A DNA stretch of 64,000 nucleotides from assembly GCA_900491605.1 (NCBI GenBank), contig UESW01003902.1:1395524-1459523 (forward strand). Direction: 5' to 3'. The first letter of the stretch is position 1; each line of letters begins with the position of its first letter. The notes below the pieces were generated by a model. The model saw nothing but the letters and a program-made list of their open reading frames with translations. It ran no database searches and was not told where the DNA came from. Position numbers and translations under genes: made by a program. Below, piece by piece: positions 43,182-54,543 of the stretch. The stretch is from Calamus simplicifolius (Eukaryota; Streptophyta; Magnoliopsida; Arecales; Arecaceae).

Positions 43182-45665
43182 ATGGTTTCCTAACCTTCTT
43201 GCTCCATCTCTGGTTCTTGGGGGGGTTCCCACAACCCTTCTCAGACTTCCAACTCCTTATTAAGCCAATGGTCTACCCCTTCTTCTAACCATTCTTCACC
43301 GGAGCAGCGGCCAGTCAGTCGTCCCCTAACCGGGAGTAGTTCGGCCGGCGGGCGGATTTCCGTCCGGAGCCAGTCGATGGCTGCCAGTCCTTCCAGGGTC
43401 GCCAAGGAGTCCTCCGAAGGGACTACGTCCTCTATGTCTGCTCAAGACATAGTAAACCTAAAAGCCAAGTATAGCTTCCCGTCGGACCTTCATTTGTTCT
43501 TCCCTGCCCCCAATGACAGGGTAACTTCTTCTCGTTCCGGAAGGGTTGCTTTGTACGGAGCCTTTTTAAGGCCGGGCTTCGGTTGCCTATCCACCCTTTT
43601 ATTCTCAATCTCCTAGACCGATACTCCTTGACTCCCTCCCAGTTAGTTCCCAACTCAATCCGAACCATCGTTGGTTTTTTGGTACTCTGCCACTTGCAAG
43701 GCATTGAGGCCAGTATCTCTCTATTCCGCAGCTTTTACACCCTTCGCAAGCAATCGGATTGGTGGTCCTTCACCCCTAGGTCTAATAGGATTCTCAAATT
43801 GTGCCTTCCTACTTCCGTCAAAGGGTGGAAGGACAAGTTCTTCTTTGCTGACATCGGTGGGGTTCGTGGAAGCTGGGGGATACCCAACATTGACGCTAAT
43901 AGGGATCCCTCCATCCTTCCATGAGATCGGATGGCATTTGGGCAGCTTCTGACTGCCGACATCCCTCGGTGTAATATGCTTTTACCCGAGGAGAACCTTC
44001 ATCTTGCCGGCTTAATTCCCGCGAGGGGTGAGCACTTAATCACTCGCCTCTCTTCTCCTCCTTTTGCTTTTCTTCTTTTTCTTTTCTTCTTCCCTTTTTC
44101 CCCTCTTTTTTTTTTTAACTATCCTTCGCCTGTATAGGGATGGCACCGACGCTTCATGAGCTTAAGCAGGCGGCCACTAGGAAGAGGAAGGCTGCAGGGA
44201 ATGCGCCTCCTACCGACGGAAGGGCAATTGCTAAAGTTCCAAGGAGGGCCGACATGGGGAGGGTTGGTGCTGAGAGGGCTGACGCGGGAAAGGCCGACAC
44301 TGGAAGGGCTAAAGTCGTGAAGCCCCTGCGTGCAAAGGTTTTGAAGAAGGGCGGCCCTAAAAGGGCCGACGCTGGGGAGGTCGAGGCCAAGGGGGCTAGA
44401 ACTATGGAATCCTCACATGCAGGCGAGGCGACCCAAGCCCAAGCCGACGAACCTATCATGGCAGACGCGGTAAGGGCCGAGACCGGCAGGGAGGTAGAAC
44501 GGAGCCAACCAGAGAGAGGATCTTCAGCTTCAGCTCCTCCCATTATCCTACTCGACCTTTCTCCCGAGGGGGAGGCGCCGTCGCCCTTGCCCAAAGCTTT
44601 AGAGACGGATAAAATTCCTACGGCAATAGTGACGACTCCAGCCGCTACCCTGCCCCCCACGGGGGCAACAGCCGAAGTGCCTCTGCCAGTCAAGGAGTCG
44701 GAGGCGGCAAGCTCAGAGGCGGAATCTGCCTCTGTAGGCCCAACGCCAAGGGAAGAGAGGGGCGTCGATCCTTCCTTCCAGTCGTTGTTGGCAAACCACA
44801 GCCGCTAGGCTGAACGGACCTTGGAGGAAGCCACAGTGGTTGAGGTGCAAGAATTTCTCCGGGGTCAGGGGAGAGTCACCTTCTTCCGCGAAGCATCAGT
44901 GGCGCATCTCTGGGTGAGCTTCTGCTCCATTATTGTCTCTTTCCTTCCTTTTTTTTTTTTCTCATCTTGACATTTCTTCCAGGCATTGAATTCTCTAGTT
45001 GCCCTGAAGAACCTTTGGACCCTGAGCGACACCGCTATCGAACAAGCACGGGAGGAGATGTTGTCCCTCCAAGTCAAGGCGGAGAAGGCGACAATGGCTC
45101 TGGAGGATACTCGGGCCACCCTAAAGGGTGAAATCGATGTCACCCGGCTAAGAGCCGAGAAGGCTGAGTATGCGCTGGAGGTTGCTCAGTGCCGCGCCGC
45201 CAATAAGCTAGATAAAGCTCAGGTGGCCGAGGAAAAACAGAAAGCAGCCGAGAAGAATCAAAGGGCAGCCGAAGAGAAGCTGAAGGTGGCAGAATTGGAG
45301 GTGTGTGTTTTGAAGACCCAATTAAGTTCTACCTCCGCTGAGACAAATGCAGCCAAAGAAGCCACCCGCCAGTACATAACCAAAATTGCAGATCTGGAGG
45401 CGGCAGTGACAGAGGCCCAGAGGGGGGCCATTGAGTCCGAGAAAAAGTTCTCGAGGCTGAAAAAAGGGTGGCCGAGGCCGTAGAAGATTTTAAAAAGTCC
45501 AAAGCCTTCGACAAGGAGGTGGCCGAGTCAGCGGCGCTTGCTTATGACGCCGGCTTTCAAGACTGCAAAGATAAAATCCAGGAGCTCTACGACCTGGAGG
45601 ATATTGAGGGACTGAAGCCTGATGATGTTCCTGAGGATGATGCCTCGGCTTCGGATGACCATTAA
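43182..45665 (+). pseudogene. Antisense spliced gene of Gypsy copy B (Transposase_28-like, coiled coil)
   Basis: The structure is that of copy A: first exon with the Transposase_28-like domain (43430-44027), intron 44028-44137, alanine/lysine-rich exon MAPTLHELKQ (44140-44913), intron 44914-44982, coiled-coil exon (44983-45480: AEKATMALEDTRATL, EEKQKAAEKNQRAAEEKLK) and acidic end to TAA 45665. Both introns have GT, a long T-run, and AG on this strand. Breaks differ from copy A: the codon after MVS is a stop (TAA), one T is missing near 43568, an in-frame TAG lies at 44806, and a frame shift near 45475 joins the last part. An ancestral intact gene is implied. Confidence 0.75.
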
Positions 45666-45914
45666 TAGCTTTATTTTTTTTGTATCGATCTGTGCCTGAC
45701 CTGAGTCGGCAACTTTGTAGCCTTTTAGTTATCAATGAATGTTTTTAATCCCTATTTCGCCCCTTTGGTTATAATTAGCTTTAGTTGTGCAAGCTGTCAT
45801 GAATCACCAACCAATAGGGCTATGTAGAGTAGGTTACGCGAAATAGGACCGTGAGCCGTGACATTGTCCCAAGTGTTGGCACAAGGCCAACATTCGGTGG
45901 TGACGCGGGACGTC

Positions 45915-46475
45915 AGTCTTTATTGCCGATGCTGGGCGCCGATCTTTGGTGCCAACGCGGAGTTGGTCTTTAGTGCCAACACGGAGTTGGTCTTTAGTAT
46001 GCCGACGCTGGGCGCCGGTCTTTGGCTGCCAACGCGGAGTTGGTCTTTGGTGCCAATGCGGAGTTGGTCTTTGTTGCCGATGCTGGGCATCGGTTTTTGG
46101 TGCCAACGCGGAGTTGGTCTTTGGTGCCAACGTGGAGTTGGTCTTTGTTGTCGACGCTGGGCGCCGGTCTTTGGTGCCGACGCGGAGTTGGTCTTTGTTG
46201 CCGACGCTGGATGCCGGTCTTTGGCTACCGGAGCGGATCCGGTCTTTGGTGCCAATGCGGAGTTGGTCTTTGGTGTCGACGCTGGATGCCGGTCTTTGGT
46301 GCCAACGCGGAGTTGGTCTTTGTTGCCGACGCTGGGCACCGGTTTTTGGTGCCAATGCGGAGTTGGTCTTTATTGCCAACGCTGAGCGCCGGTCTTTGGT
46401 GCCGACGCGGAGTCGGTCTTTGTTGCCGACGCTGGGCGCCGGTCTTTGGTGCCGATGCGGAGTCGGTCTTTGTTA
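45915..46475. repeat. 24-26 bp minisatellite of Gypsy copy B
   Basis: Same units as at 35815-36395, about 22 copies, with slightly different order and number. The array ends at TTTGTTAAACATACTCATTC, about 75 bp before the pol stop codon. Confidence 0.9.
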
Positions 46476-46550
46476 AACATACTCATTCGAAAATAAGAAC
46501 ATGTTGATCATTCATGTATCAAACAGATTTCAATTAATGATGATAGAGTT

Positions 46551-47935
46551 CTATTGATAGTACCGGCGTAAGTGGTCGGCGTTCCAAGTGCGAGGGAGCG
46601 GTTTCCCGTCTAGCTCTTCGACTTTGTACGCCCCATGGTAGAGTACCTCCTTGACACGGTATGGTCCTTCCCATTTTGGTGCCAGCTTGCCTCCCTCTGT
46701 CGGCTTTGATACTTCAGCTCTTCGCAGAACAAGGTCTCCCGGACGGAATGTCTTGGGTCGCACCCGAGAGTTGTAGTGCTTGGCCACTCGCTGACGGAAC
46801 GCTGCCATGCGAAGCTGTGCTTGATCTCGCAATTCTTTCACCAAATCCAGATCAGCCCTCAGCTGGTTTGAGTTGCTTTCTTCGCAGTATAATTCCATCC
46901 GGGGACTAGGAGCTCCTATTTCCACTGGGATGACCGCCTCGGTCCCAAAGACCAAGCTGAAAGGGGTTTCCCCAGTAGGTGCTCGTGGCGTCGTGTGGTA
47001 GGCCCACAGCACACTGGAAAGTTCTTCCACCCAGCGCCCTTTGCAGCCATCTAGCCGAGCCCTGAGCCCTTGGAGGATGATGCGATTGGTCACCTCGGCT
47101 GCGTCGTTGGTTTGGGGATGCCCTACTGAGGTGAATCGATGATGGATGCCCAGGCCATTGCAGAATTCCCGGAAGGCTGTATTATCAAACTGTCGGCCGT
47201 TGTCTGTAACGAGGGTATGCGGTAGCCTGAACCGGCACACCACAGATTTCCAGAAGAAAGCCCTTACTTTGGCTTCCGTGATCTTAGCAAGAGCTTCTGC
47301 CTCGATCCACTTAGTAAAATGGTCGACGGCCACCACCAGGAACTTACGTTGTCCGGAGGCAGGAGGGAACGGTCCCAGGATGTCCATGCCCCATTGTGCG
47401 AAGGGCCATGTTGCAGCTAGAGGGGTCAGCTGAGACGCCGGTTGATGTTGGATGTTGGCATGACGCTGGCAGCTGTCACATCTCTTAACGAGTTTGGATG
47501 CATCCTCCTTCATTGTCAGCCAATAATACCCCTGACGCAGAGCTTTATATGCAAGAGCCCTGCCTCCCAGATGGCTTCTGCATATCCCTTCGTGTATCTC
47601 CCGCAGAATATAATTGGCGTCGGTGGGACCGACACACCTGAGAATAGGGTATGAGAATGACCTTCGGTAGAGCTTTCCCTCCATAATGAAAAACTTTGGG
47701 GCCCATCTTTTAAGTTTCCTAGCTTTAGCAGGGTCTTCTGGGAGGGTGCCCTCAGTAAAATACCGGACATAGGCGTCCATCCAGGAGGGCTCCTGCTCCA
47801 CTGGTAAAGTTTCTCTCGGTACATCAATACTCGAGGCTTCTAAGTGCTCCACATAAGCCTTTCCCAACATCCCATCAGCTGAGGCAGCGAGACGGGATAA
47901 GGCGTCGGCTCTAGCATTCTCCTGTTGTCACGCCC
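46551..47935 (-). CDS. Gypsy integrase, open but 5'-truncated (copy B)
   Basis: A continuous frame of at least 439 codons encodes the 3' end of the Tat pol protein. The order is a zinc-binding H2C2 part (HEGICRSHLGGR, CDSCQRHAN), the DDE catalytic core with MDILGPFP, VTDNGRQFDN and NDAAEVTNR (the two aspartates and the glutamate all present), and a C-terminal domain (KTFRPGDLVLRR, LAPKWEGPYRV) ending NADHLRRYYQ. The residues before the glutamate read NDAAE where NGQAE is common. The upstream part is lost to the LTR inserted at 47936. The start at 47870 is merely the first methionine. Confidence 0.85.
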
Positions 47936-48482
47936 TAGACCCAAAAATTTTGAGCTAGGGTGACAACCCGCCGCGTGCCGGGCACGCAAGGCGTCCCGAA
48001 ACATGACACTAAGTTCAAGAAAAGCAATAACCTATATATCATTCAATTCCATGGCTTTAATACAATCCATAACTAAAGATTTGGGCTACAAGATCTACAC
48101 ATAAGCATTATTGGGGTTACATCAACATATGAATCCACTTTATTTTAAATAGAAGCTCCAACGAACCTATGGTTCCTTACACACCATAATAATATAGTCT
48201 GGGCATCAAGCCCTACACATAAATACACTGGTATAGCAATGTAACAAGAATCTATATTTGAGTTGAGGTCCATCACTCCAACATGTTATTCTCAAATCTC
48301 ATGGTCCTGTAATAAAAACATTATAATATTTTCATGAGATTACACTCAGTAAGTAAACCATGTTATGCAGTCAAATCATAGCATGATAATCAATAAACAC
48401 ATAGATGATTTGCATGCTTAAACATTATACAATTACTCAAACATGCAATGTAAGTAAATCCATCATTGTTATATTATATTAT

Positions 48483-49260
48483 ATGTGTCCCACGGCCCTG
48501 CAATGCCCCATATCAAAGGAGAGCCGCGGCGGCACATATAAATATAATTCAAATCATTGCACTCATCATTGTTGTATTATATCATAGCAAATTATTAGTG
48601 CATATAAACAATTCATTGTCATATTATATTTATATGTCCCACGGCCCTGCAATGCCCCATAACAAAGGAGAGCCGTGGCGGCACATATAAATATAATTCA
48701 TTCTTTTGCATTCACAATCACTCCATTATGCAATGTAAGTATTATATCATGCGTGTCCCATGGCCCTGCAATGCCTCATCTGAGCACATCCTCTAGATGT
48801 GTATGGTCATAGCAAAGGAGAACCACGGCGGCACTTATGAATATAATACCAATCATTTGCAGCCATAACCGCTCAATTATACTATATAAGTAAACCCACT
48901 ATTTATACTCTCAATGGTAACTGTAAATGTGACCCACGGCCCTGCAATACCTCAATCAGAGCACATCCTCCAGATGCGTGGCCATCAATATCCACAGAAC
49001 ACATTGTACGATGTGTGGGCCATACCATAACAGAACACACTCTACGATGTATGTGGCCATAAAAATCATACAGAACACATTGTAAGACATGTGGGCCAGA
49101 ACACACTCATCAGTGTGTGAGGCCATAAAAATCATGCAGAACATGTCTACAATATGTGGGGCCATATCATAACAGAATACATCTCCAGTGTGTGTGGCCA
49201 TAAAAATCATACAGAACACATCTACAATGTCTGGGGCCATAGTAAAGGAGAACCGCGGCG
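48483..49260. repeat. Diverged repeats inside the 3-kb LTR
   Basis: A CCCACGGCCCTGCAAT word followed by CCATA..CAAAGGAGAGCCGCGGCGGCAC occurs at about 48487 and 48636, and in altered form at 48754 and 48931. From 48956 to 49250 a second type, CAGAACACA...GTGTGTGGCCATAAAAATCAT, recurs about seven times at irregular spacing. Confidence 0.8.
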
Positions 49261-49859
49261 ACACATAACAGTACCTCACATCACTTCAATACATTAATAC
49301 ATCAATACATCAATCATGTAGCAAAACAGTGGATTATACTTACTGAACAATTGCATGTAATATATCACATCAATGTCATACTAACTGCATCTCTCATGCA
49401 TAATAACTGCATCCCTCATGCATATCATCCACACATGAAATCATAGCACATGAACAGCCATGTATTCATCTACTTACAATTTAGCCAATAACAATTCTTC
49501 ATATCACAATTCACAATTTAACTACGCATATCCTGAAATAAATTATTTAATGAACTGATAACTAGTTTACTTACCTCCGCACGCAATCCAACAAGTATAA
49601 ATAAGCTAGTCAGATGTCTGAGCACCTACAGGATCATTTACACAATTAATTTATTAGTAAAGAATATTAAAATGACCCTTAGGATTTCTACCCAGACTAG
49701 TTCACGGGCCCTAATTTGGGCTCGAATATCTCTCACCACACACACCCAATTGGGGAAGTAAAAATATCCCATGAAACTAGAATTCACCAAGATTCTAGCC
49801 ATATAAATATTTTTCTAAACCCGGCCCGTTACAGGGCCCAAAATCAGCCCAAACTACCT

Positions 49860-50600
49860 ATGCTGCACGGCCCAAAAGGCCTGAACCGGCCGGCCCAGCC
49901 GGCCCGGTTCAGCCTTTTATCACCCGATCCCCTGTTTCTTCCGAAACAGGGGATTGAAAAGGTGCCGGCGGCCAGGGCCGCCGCCGGCCGAATCCACGGC
50001 GGTCCGGCCATTGAAGGCCGGGCCAGAGCCGGCCGCCGCCGCGGCCGGCCACACTCCCTCCATCATTCTCTCTAAATCATCTTTTCACTCTCGATTTCAT
50101 CCGTTCGGGCTGTTACCATGCCAGCGACTTCTCCGGCGAAATTGGGGGCGGTTCGGCCACCATTGGCCGGACCGGAGCCGGCTGTAGCTGTGACTTGCCT
50201 CCCCCTTGAATCCATCCCCCTCAATTTCATTCAATTCATCTCTAATCTCTTCAATTTCTCTCTAATCGTCCGCACGGCTTCAACAGTGCCGGTGGCACGG
50301 CCGGCCACCATGGCCGGCCGGACCTCCACCGGACGCACGCCCGGCGCCAGTGGAGGCGCCAGCCCGAAGCTCAGGCCCGGCGAGGCGGTGAGCACGCTGC
50401 CGGGCCTGAACCAACCGACGGAAGCCGGTTTGGCTTCCGTCACCGCATGAGAGAGAGGCCGATTGGCCCTCTCTCTCTCCTCTATCACCGCCACTACTCC
50501 GCCGGACGCTGCCCATGGTGCCGGCGGAGTCACCGGCCGGAGCTCGGGCCCGGCGAGGCAGCGGGCACGCCGCCTGGCCCGAACCGACGCACGGCCGGTT
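49860..50600. repeat. GC-rich block of the 3-kb LTR
   Basis: In contrast to the AT-rich rest of the LTR, this block is rich in GCCGGCC, CCGCCGCCGG and GGCCCGG words and contains partly duplicated phrases (for example around 50370-50420 and 50540-50590). Open frames here are composition effects and carry no recognisable domain. Confidence 0.6.
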
Positions 50601-50608
50601 CACTGCAT

Positions 50609-50707
50609 TCTCTCTCTGTCTCCCATTTCTGTCTCTCTCTCTTTCTCTCACGCTATCTCTCTCTCTCTCCCTCTCTCTCATGCTATCTCTCTCTCTCTCT
50701 CTCTCTC
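50609..50707. repeat. CT-rich microsatellite
   Basis: A run of (CT)n with GTCTC and TCATGCTAT interruptions lies in the 3-kb LTR. It may be part of the LTR promoter region, but nothing confirms this. Confidence 0.9.
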
Positions 50708-50874
50708 GAAGCCAAGAAATTTGCCTGGTGGAGGAAGTGCGCCTGCGTGAAGGAAGGGTCCTCATCCTCCCTATTTATTCACCTGAGCAGCGCCTCGGAT
50801 CTGAGTTTTCTCGGAAGGCCAAACGCTTTGCCTGGAGCGAAGCGTTAGTCCGGGAACCCAAAAGTCAGGAGCTT

Positions 50875-50928
50875 GGTTCATTTGAACCAAGCCTGGTTCG
50901 TCTGAACCAAATCTGGTTCGTTTGAACC
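50875..50928. repeat. Three 14-bp near-palindromes spaced exactly 20 bp
   Basis: GGTTCATTTGAACC, GGTTCGTCTGAACC and GGTTCGTTTGAACC start at 50875, 50895 and 50915. They sit 10 bp inside the U3 end of the LTR on the - strand. Even spacing near two helical turns suggests protein-binding sites, which is an inference. Confidence 0.9.
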
Positions 50929-50938
50929 GGGTATTACA

Positions 50939-51004
50939 TCCTCCCCTCCTTATAAAAATTTCGTCCTCGAAATTTGATATACATCCAATAGAATATAAAT
51001 CCAA
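50939..51004 (-). pseudogene. Polypurine tract and last codons of long-LTR Gypsy pol
   Basis: On the - strand a frame reads ISNFEDEIFIRRGG immediately before the polypurine tract and runs on into the LTR. This phrase is common at the end of annotated Tekay/Del-type Gypsy polyproteins. Upstream (51005 onward) there is no pol sequence, so the element seems to be a large non-coding derivative. Confidence 0.65.
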
Positions 51005-52064
51005 TTTTTCTATCTCATAATCAGCTAAATTTCATTCAAAAGTCACCATCATCGATACATCATTGATCTTTATAAGTCAATTCTTTCTTAAGCTAAATTG
51101 GTTCAAGTTCTAGCATATAACGGGGTTTGAAATACACCTCCTCGAAATTAAATGTCCACAAATTTTGTACTATTAAAGATACTCACTAGCAAACTTTTAT
51201 TTCATTCCTAAGCACTCAATGATATGTCCAACATCAACAATTAATTTGATCTTTCTACCAAATAAAATTAAATTCCTTAAGAAGTATTTCTTTCCTGTCA
51301 TCCTTTTTTTTTTTTTTCACAACATAATTATTATAAATATCATAGAATCCATCGTATGTATTATGTCATCCATTCTTAAGGTTAGTAACACATCAGGTAT
51401 TTTTAATTCCTCGATAAGACAAATTCTAAATTCTTGTGAATTAAATATAAAATAGTTTTCTTCCAATGCTCTCTGAACTCATAAATAGTTGAATGTGCCA
51501 TTAATCATTACGATACTTATTTTAATCATCATAACATACTTGGTTTCACTCTTGAATATTTCAAGCTAACATCAATGAACATTAAGCCAATCATTTAGGA
51601 TATCTTTCAAAATTATCAACTAATTTAATTTCTTTGAATAATAGTGCAATCATTAATCATCAGTATAATTACTTTATCTCCTTCATATTTATCAATAATA
51701 CCACCATAACCAATCAATTTCTCTGAATAGGTCAGTATATCCTTAATAAATAATGCAATTTAAATGATTCAAATTCTTGGATCGATTATTTCGTTACCAA
51801 TGATTATCAAAATCATCTATAGCTTATGTAATGTCTCATGCCATAACATGACCAACTAATTTAAACCCTTCAAATATCTCAAAGTGACTTCACTAATCTA
51901 GCTCAGATGGATACAAGACTTATAAAGTTAAGATTGAAAATGCACTTACCATTCGAAAGACATAATTGAACATTATAGTAATCTCTATGACTTGAAAGTG
52001 ATAATAGATGTACCCTTAACCATAATCCATAACTGATAATAATCAAAAATAAAATCATCTCCCT

Positions 52065-52097
<33 letters not shown>
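51005..52097 (-). other. AT-rich non-coding interior of the long-LTR element
   Basis: No gene is visible. The stretch consists of AT-rich sequence with TCATTAATCAT-like words. It ends in a (TA)n microsatellite at 52067-52097 into which the Sirevirus inserted. It resumes at 63032. Confidence 0.55.
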
Positions 52098-52102
<5 letters not shown>

Positions 52103-53819
52103 GCCCAGATGGCAACCCAAGAGGGGGGGGTGAATTGGGTTCTTAAAAATTTAAGACTTTTTAACTTTAATTGATTAGTTAGCAAGATGTGCAAGTGAGA
52201 GGCTAACTAAAATTAATACACAAGCAAATGAAGAGAGATAGAGATAGAGAAAATAAGGCACGGCAAACACAAGGTAATTTTATAGTGGTTCGGCGCAACC
52301 AGCACCTACGTCCACTCCCAAGATTCACTTGGGTCCACACTATAATCTCTCTAGATTACAGCCGAGTTGTTTTCCAAGCTCACAACTCAAACTTGTTGTT
52401 TTACCGGGTGCACAACGAACCCAGCTGGTTTTAACTCGGGCTTACCAGCACAAAACCCTACACGTTGTTTTTCTCGGGCTCACAACTAACCCAACACAAG
52501 CACTCCGGCTTGCAGCGAGGTATACCAACCTCCACTGATTCAATCCACTGATTGAATCAGCAAACAAATAATAATGATAGTATTTGAACAAGAAAGTGCT
52601 CCCCTTGAGCAAATATACAAATGAAGTACAAAATGATATAAGGTTAGAAAAGTCTGATTGAATTTGCAGATGGTAGATGCTTGGGCTTTCTCCCTTCTTC
52701 TCTTCAACTCCTCTAGAAGTGTTGAATCACGCCTCAGCTAGATTCTTGATGGTTGAAGACTTTGGAGTTGAGATGAAGCTTTTTCCTCTTTTGAAAATCC
52801 TCCGATTTGACCGTTGAAATGCTTGTGGATTTTCTTTTGGCTCTTGTGGATTGATGAGAAGGAGTAGACGAATCTTTCACTTGGATTTCACTCCTTTTGA
52901 AACACTCTTCTTTGAGCTAAACGATTTTTCCAATATGCTCTGTTTTTCCCTCTTTTCAAATGATATTCTTTTCTTCCTTTTTGATTTTTCTGGGTTGTTT
53001 TGATTTGAAAAGAACTCCTCTATTTATAGAATCTGCAAAAAATATCCGTTAGAGACAGGGAAAAATAGCCGTTATTCAAAAATCTTACCGTTGGGGCTGA
53101 TGTGTCATCGTTAAAAATCGCGCCCAGAATTCGTGGAGTCGACTCGAGCAGTGAGGGAGTCGGCTCGAGGTCGATTACCAAAAATAGAAACATTTTAAGC
53201 ATTGAAGGGTCGACTCGCGAAAACAGAAGTGTCGGCTCGCGAAAGTCGGGAGTCGACTCGAGGAAAATGGGGAGTCGACTCGAGAAGTGCTATGGGTTCT
53301 GTTGTTTGAGCGGAGTCGGCTCGCACAGACAGGAGTCGGCTCGCAAGAATTCAGGGGTCGACTCTTGAAAAGCCAAGGGTCGACTCGAGAAACTCAGGCA
53401 AATTTGGGAGTCGACTCGGAAACCCTTGAGTCGGCTCGGGACCGATACAAAAATCAGAAAAATGTTCTGATTGACTTTAAAACTTGTCCCAATTAAATTT
53501 AAAATATAAATTTAACTTGAATACATTAAATATGACGTTTATCATGGATTCAAGACATGTTTCAAGAATTCATCGATTGAATTATAATGAATTAAAAAAT
53601 TCCTTTTTGAAATCTTTTTGAGCATACAACTTGAAACTTCTTTTTCTAACGGTTCAAAACTCATTTGATATAACCATTGAAAGTTCATTCATTTCAACTT
53701 GAATAAGCTCAAGGTTTTTTGATAAGTAAACACAATGTTTTCTTTAATGTACTCATGGCTTTTGGAAATCATCAAAATCAATAAAGTTGGGGCAATTATG
53801 TTTCAATAATTTCTCAACA
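52098..53819 (-). repeat. 3' LTR of the Sirevirus
   Basis: This 1722-bp LTR matches 61346-63031. Differences are mostly small indels plus scattered substitutions, so the element is moderately young. It contains one CpG palindrome array. Confidence 0.92.
53133..53440. repeat. CpG-rich GAGTCGACTC / GAGTCGGCTC array, 3' LTR
   Basis: Twelve motifs with the core GTCGACTC or GTCGGCTC occur within about 310 bp (for example 53135, 53158, 53209, 53230, 53250, 53273, 53313). Many extend to the palindrome CGAGTCGACTCG. The surrounding LTR is AT-rich, so this is a sharp CpG island. Confidence 0.92.
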
Positions 53820-54298
53820 ATCTCCCCCTTTTTGATGATGACAAAAACATTGAGTATATGCATTATAAAATTGGAAAAATTTGTTATTCTAAAATCAGCT
53901 TTTGTGTTCATGGAAAAGCTCCCCCTCAATAAGGTAGCTCCCCCTAAGAACCTTAATTTTATAACTCATTCAAAATTTTTCAAAATCAGAAACTTAAGCT
54001 TTTTCTTTATGAAATTCAATTATCTCTTTTTATCTCTTCCCCTTATGCTTTTCCTTATTCAAAATTAAACTTTGGTTGAATTGAAGGCAAGGCATATACA
54101 AGTGTAAACACTCTCCCCCCTTTTTTTTTAATTAGAGCAATTTAAAAACATATATAAGATTTAAACAAATCTCTTCCTCTTAATGATGATGCATATACGA
54201 TTAAATCATATAAATCTCTCCCCCTTTTTTGTAATCAACAAAAAGGTTAGGAAGTTTAACCAACTCTCCCCCTTTAAAAAAAAACTCTCCCCCTTTCT
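53820..54298 (-). promoter_or_regulatory. Primary polypurine tract and five or six upstream copies
   Basis: Directly beside the 3' LTR lies ATCTCCCCCTTTTT (53820-53833), the complement of the polypurine tract. Similar CTCCCCCT words recur at about 53918, 53936, 54111, 54217, 54265 and 54285. Multiplication of the polypurine tract upstream of the 3' LTR has been reported as a Sirevirus feature. Confidence 0.75.
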
Positions 54299-54543
54299 TA
54301 TCAATTGAAGATAATCATTCAAAGTATTCAAGGAGATTGATAATTGAAATGGAGAAACGTAATGTATCAAGCTTTCTAATTACTTCAAAATGAAAGTACA
54401 TGGAAATGGAAACTTGCTCATTGTATTAAAAGTAAACTTGATTACATCAAAAGAGATTACATCCAAAAAGATTACATCAAAGAGATTACATGAAAGCTTA
54501 AAAATTTCTCTAGTAATTCTATTCAAATGATCTATAATCTGTC

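Larger units (their letters stand above)
42684..47935 (-). mobile_element. Ty3/Gypsy Tat element, copy B, cut by a later insertion
   Basis: Copy B repeats copy A from the LTR to within pol: antisense gene (43182-45665), minisatellite (45915-46475) and integrase (46551-47935). It then stops exactly at TGTCACGCCC of a foreign LTR. In copy A the sequence at this point continues CGAGGAATG, so copy B should resume with it on the far side of the inserted element, beyond the window. Confidence 0.88.
47936..50938 (-). repeat. 3003-bp LTR of a long-LTR Ty3/Gypsy element (Tekay/Del-like)
   Basis: On the - strand the LTR starts TGTAATACCCGG (50938) and ends GGGCGTGACA (47936). A polypurine tract (complement of TCCTCCCCTCCTT, 50939-50952) adjoins its right end, so this is the 3' LTR and the rest of the element extends to the right. 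Length and ends suit the Tekay/Del group. It splits the integrase of Gypsy copy B. The five bases before it are CCTGT; the matching duplication should lie beyond 64000. Confidence 0.8.

Noticed and set aside
45834..46507. Same type of long frames in the second minisatellite
   Set aside because: Same cause; frames exist in at least four readings at once.
49716..50848. Several open frames of 75-160 codons in the GC-rich part of the 3-kb LTR
   Set aside because: They are composition effects of GC- and CT-rich sequence, overlap on both strands and show no conserved words.
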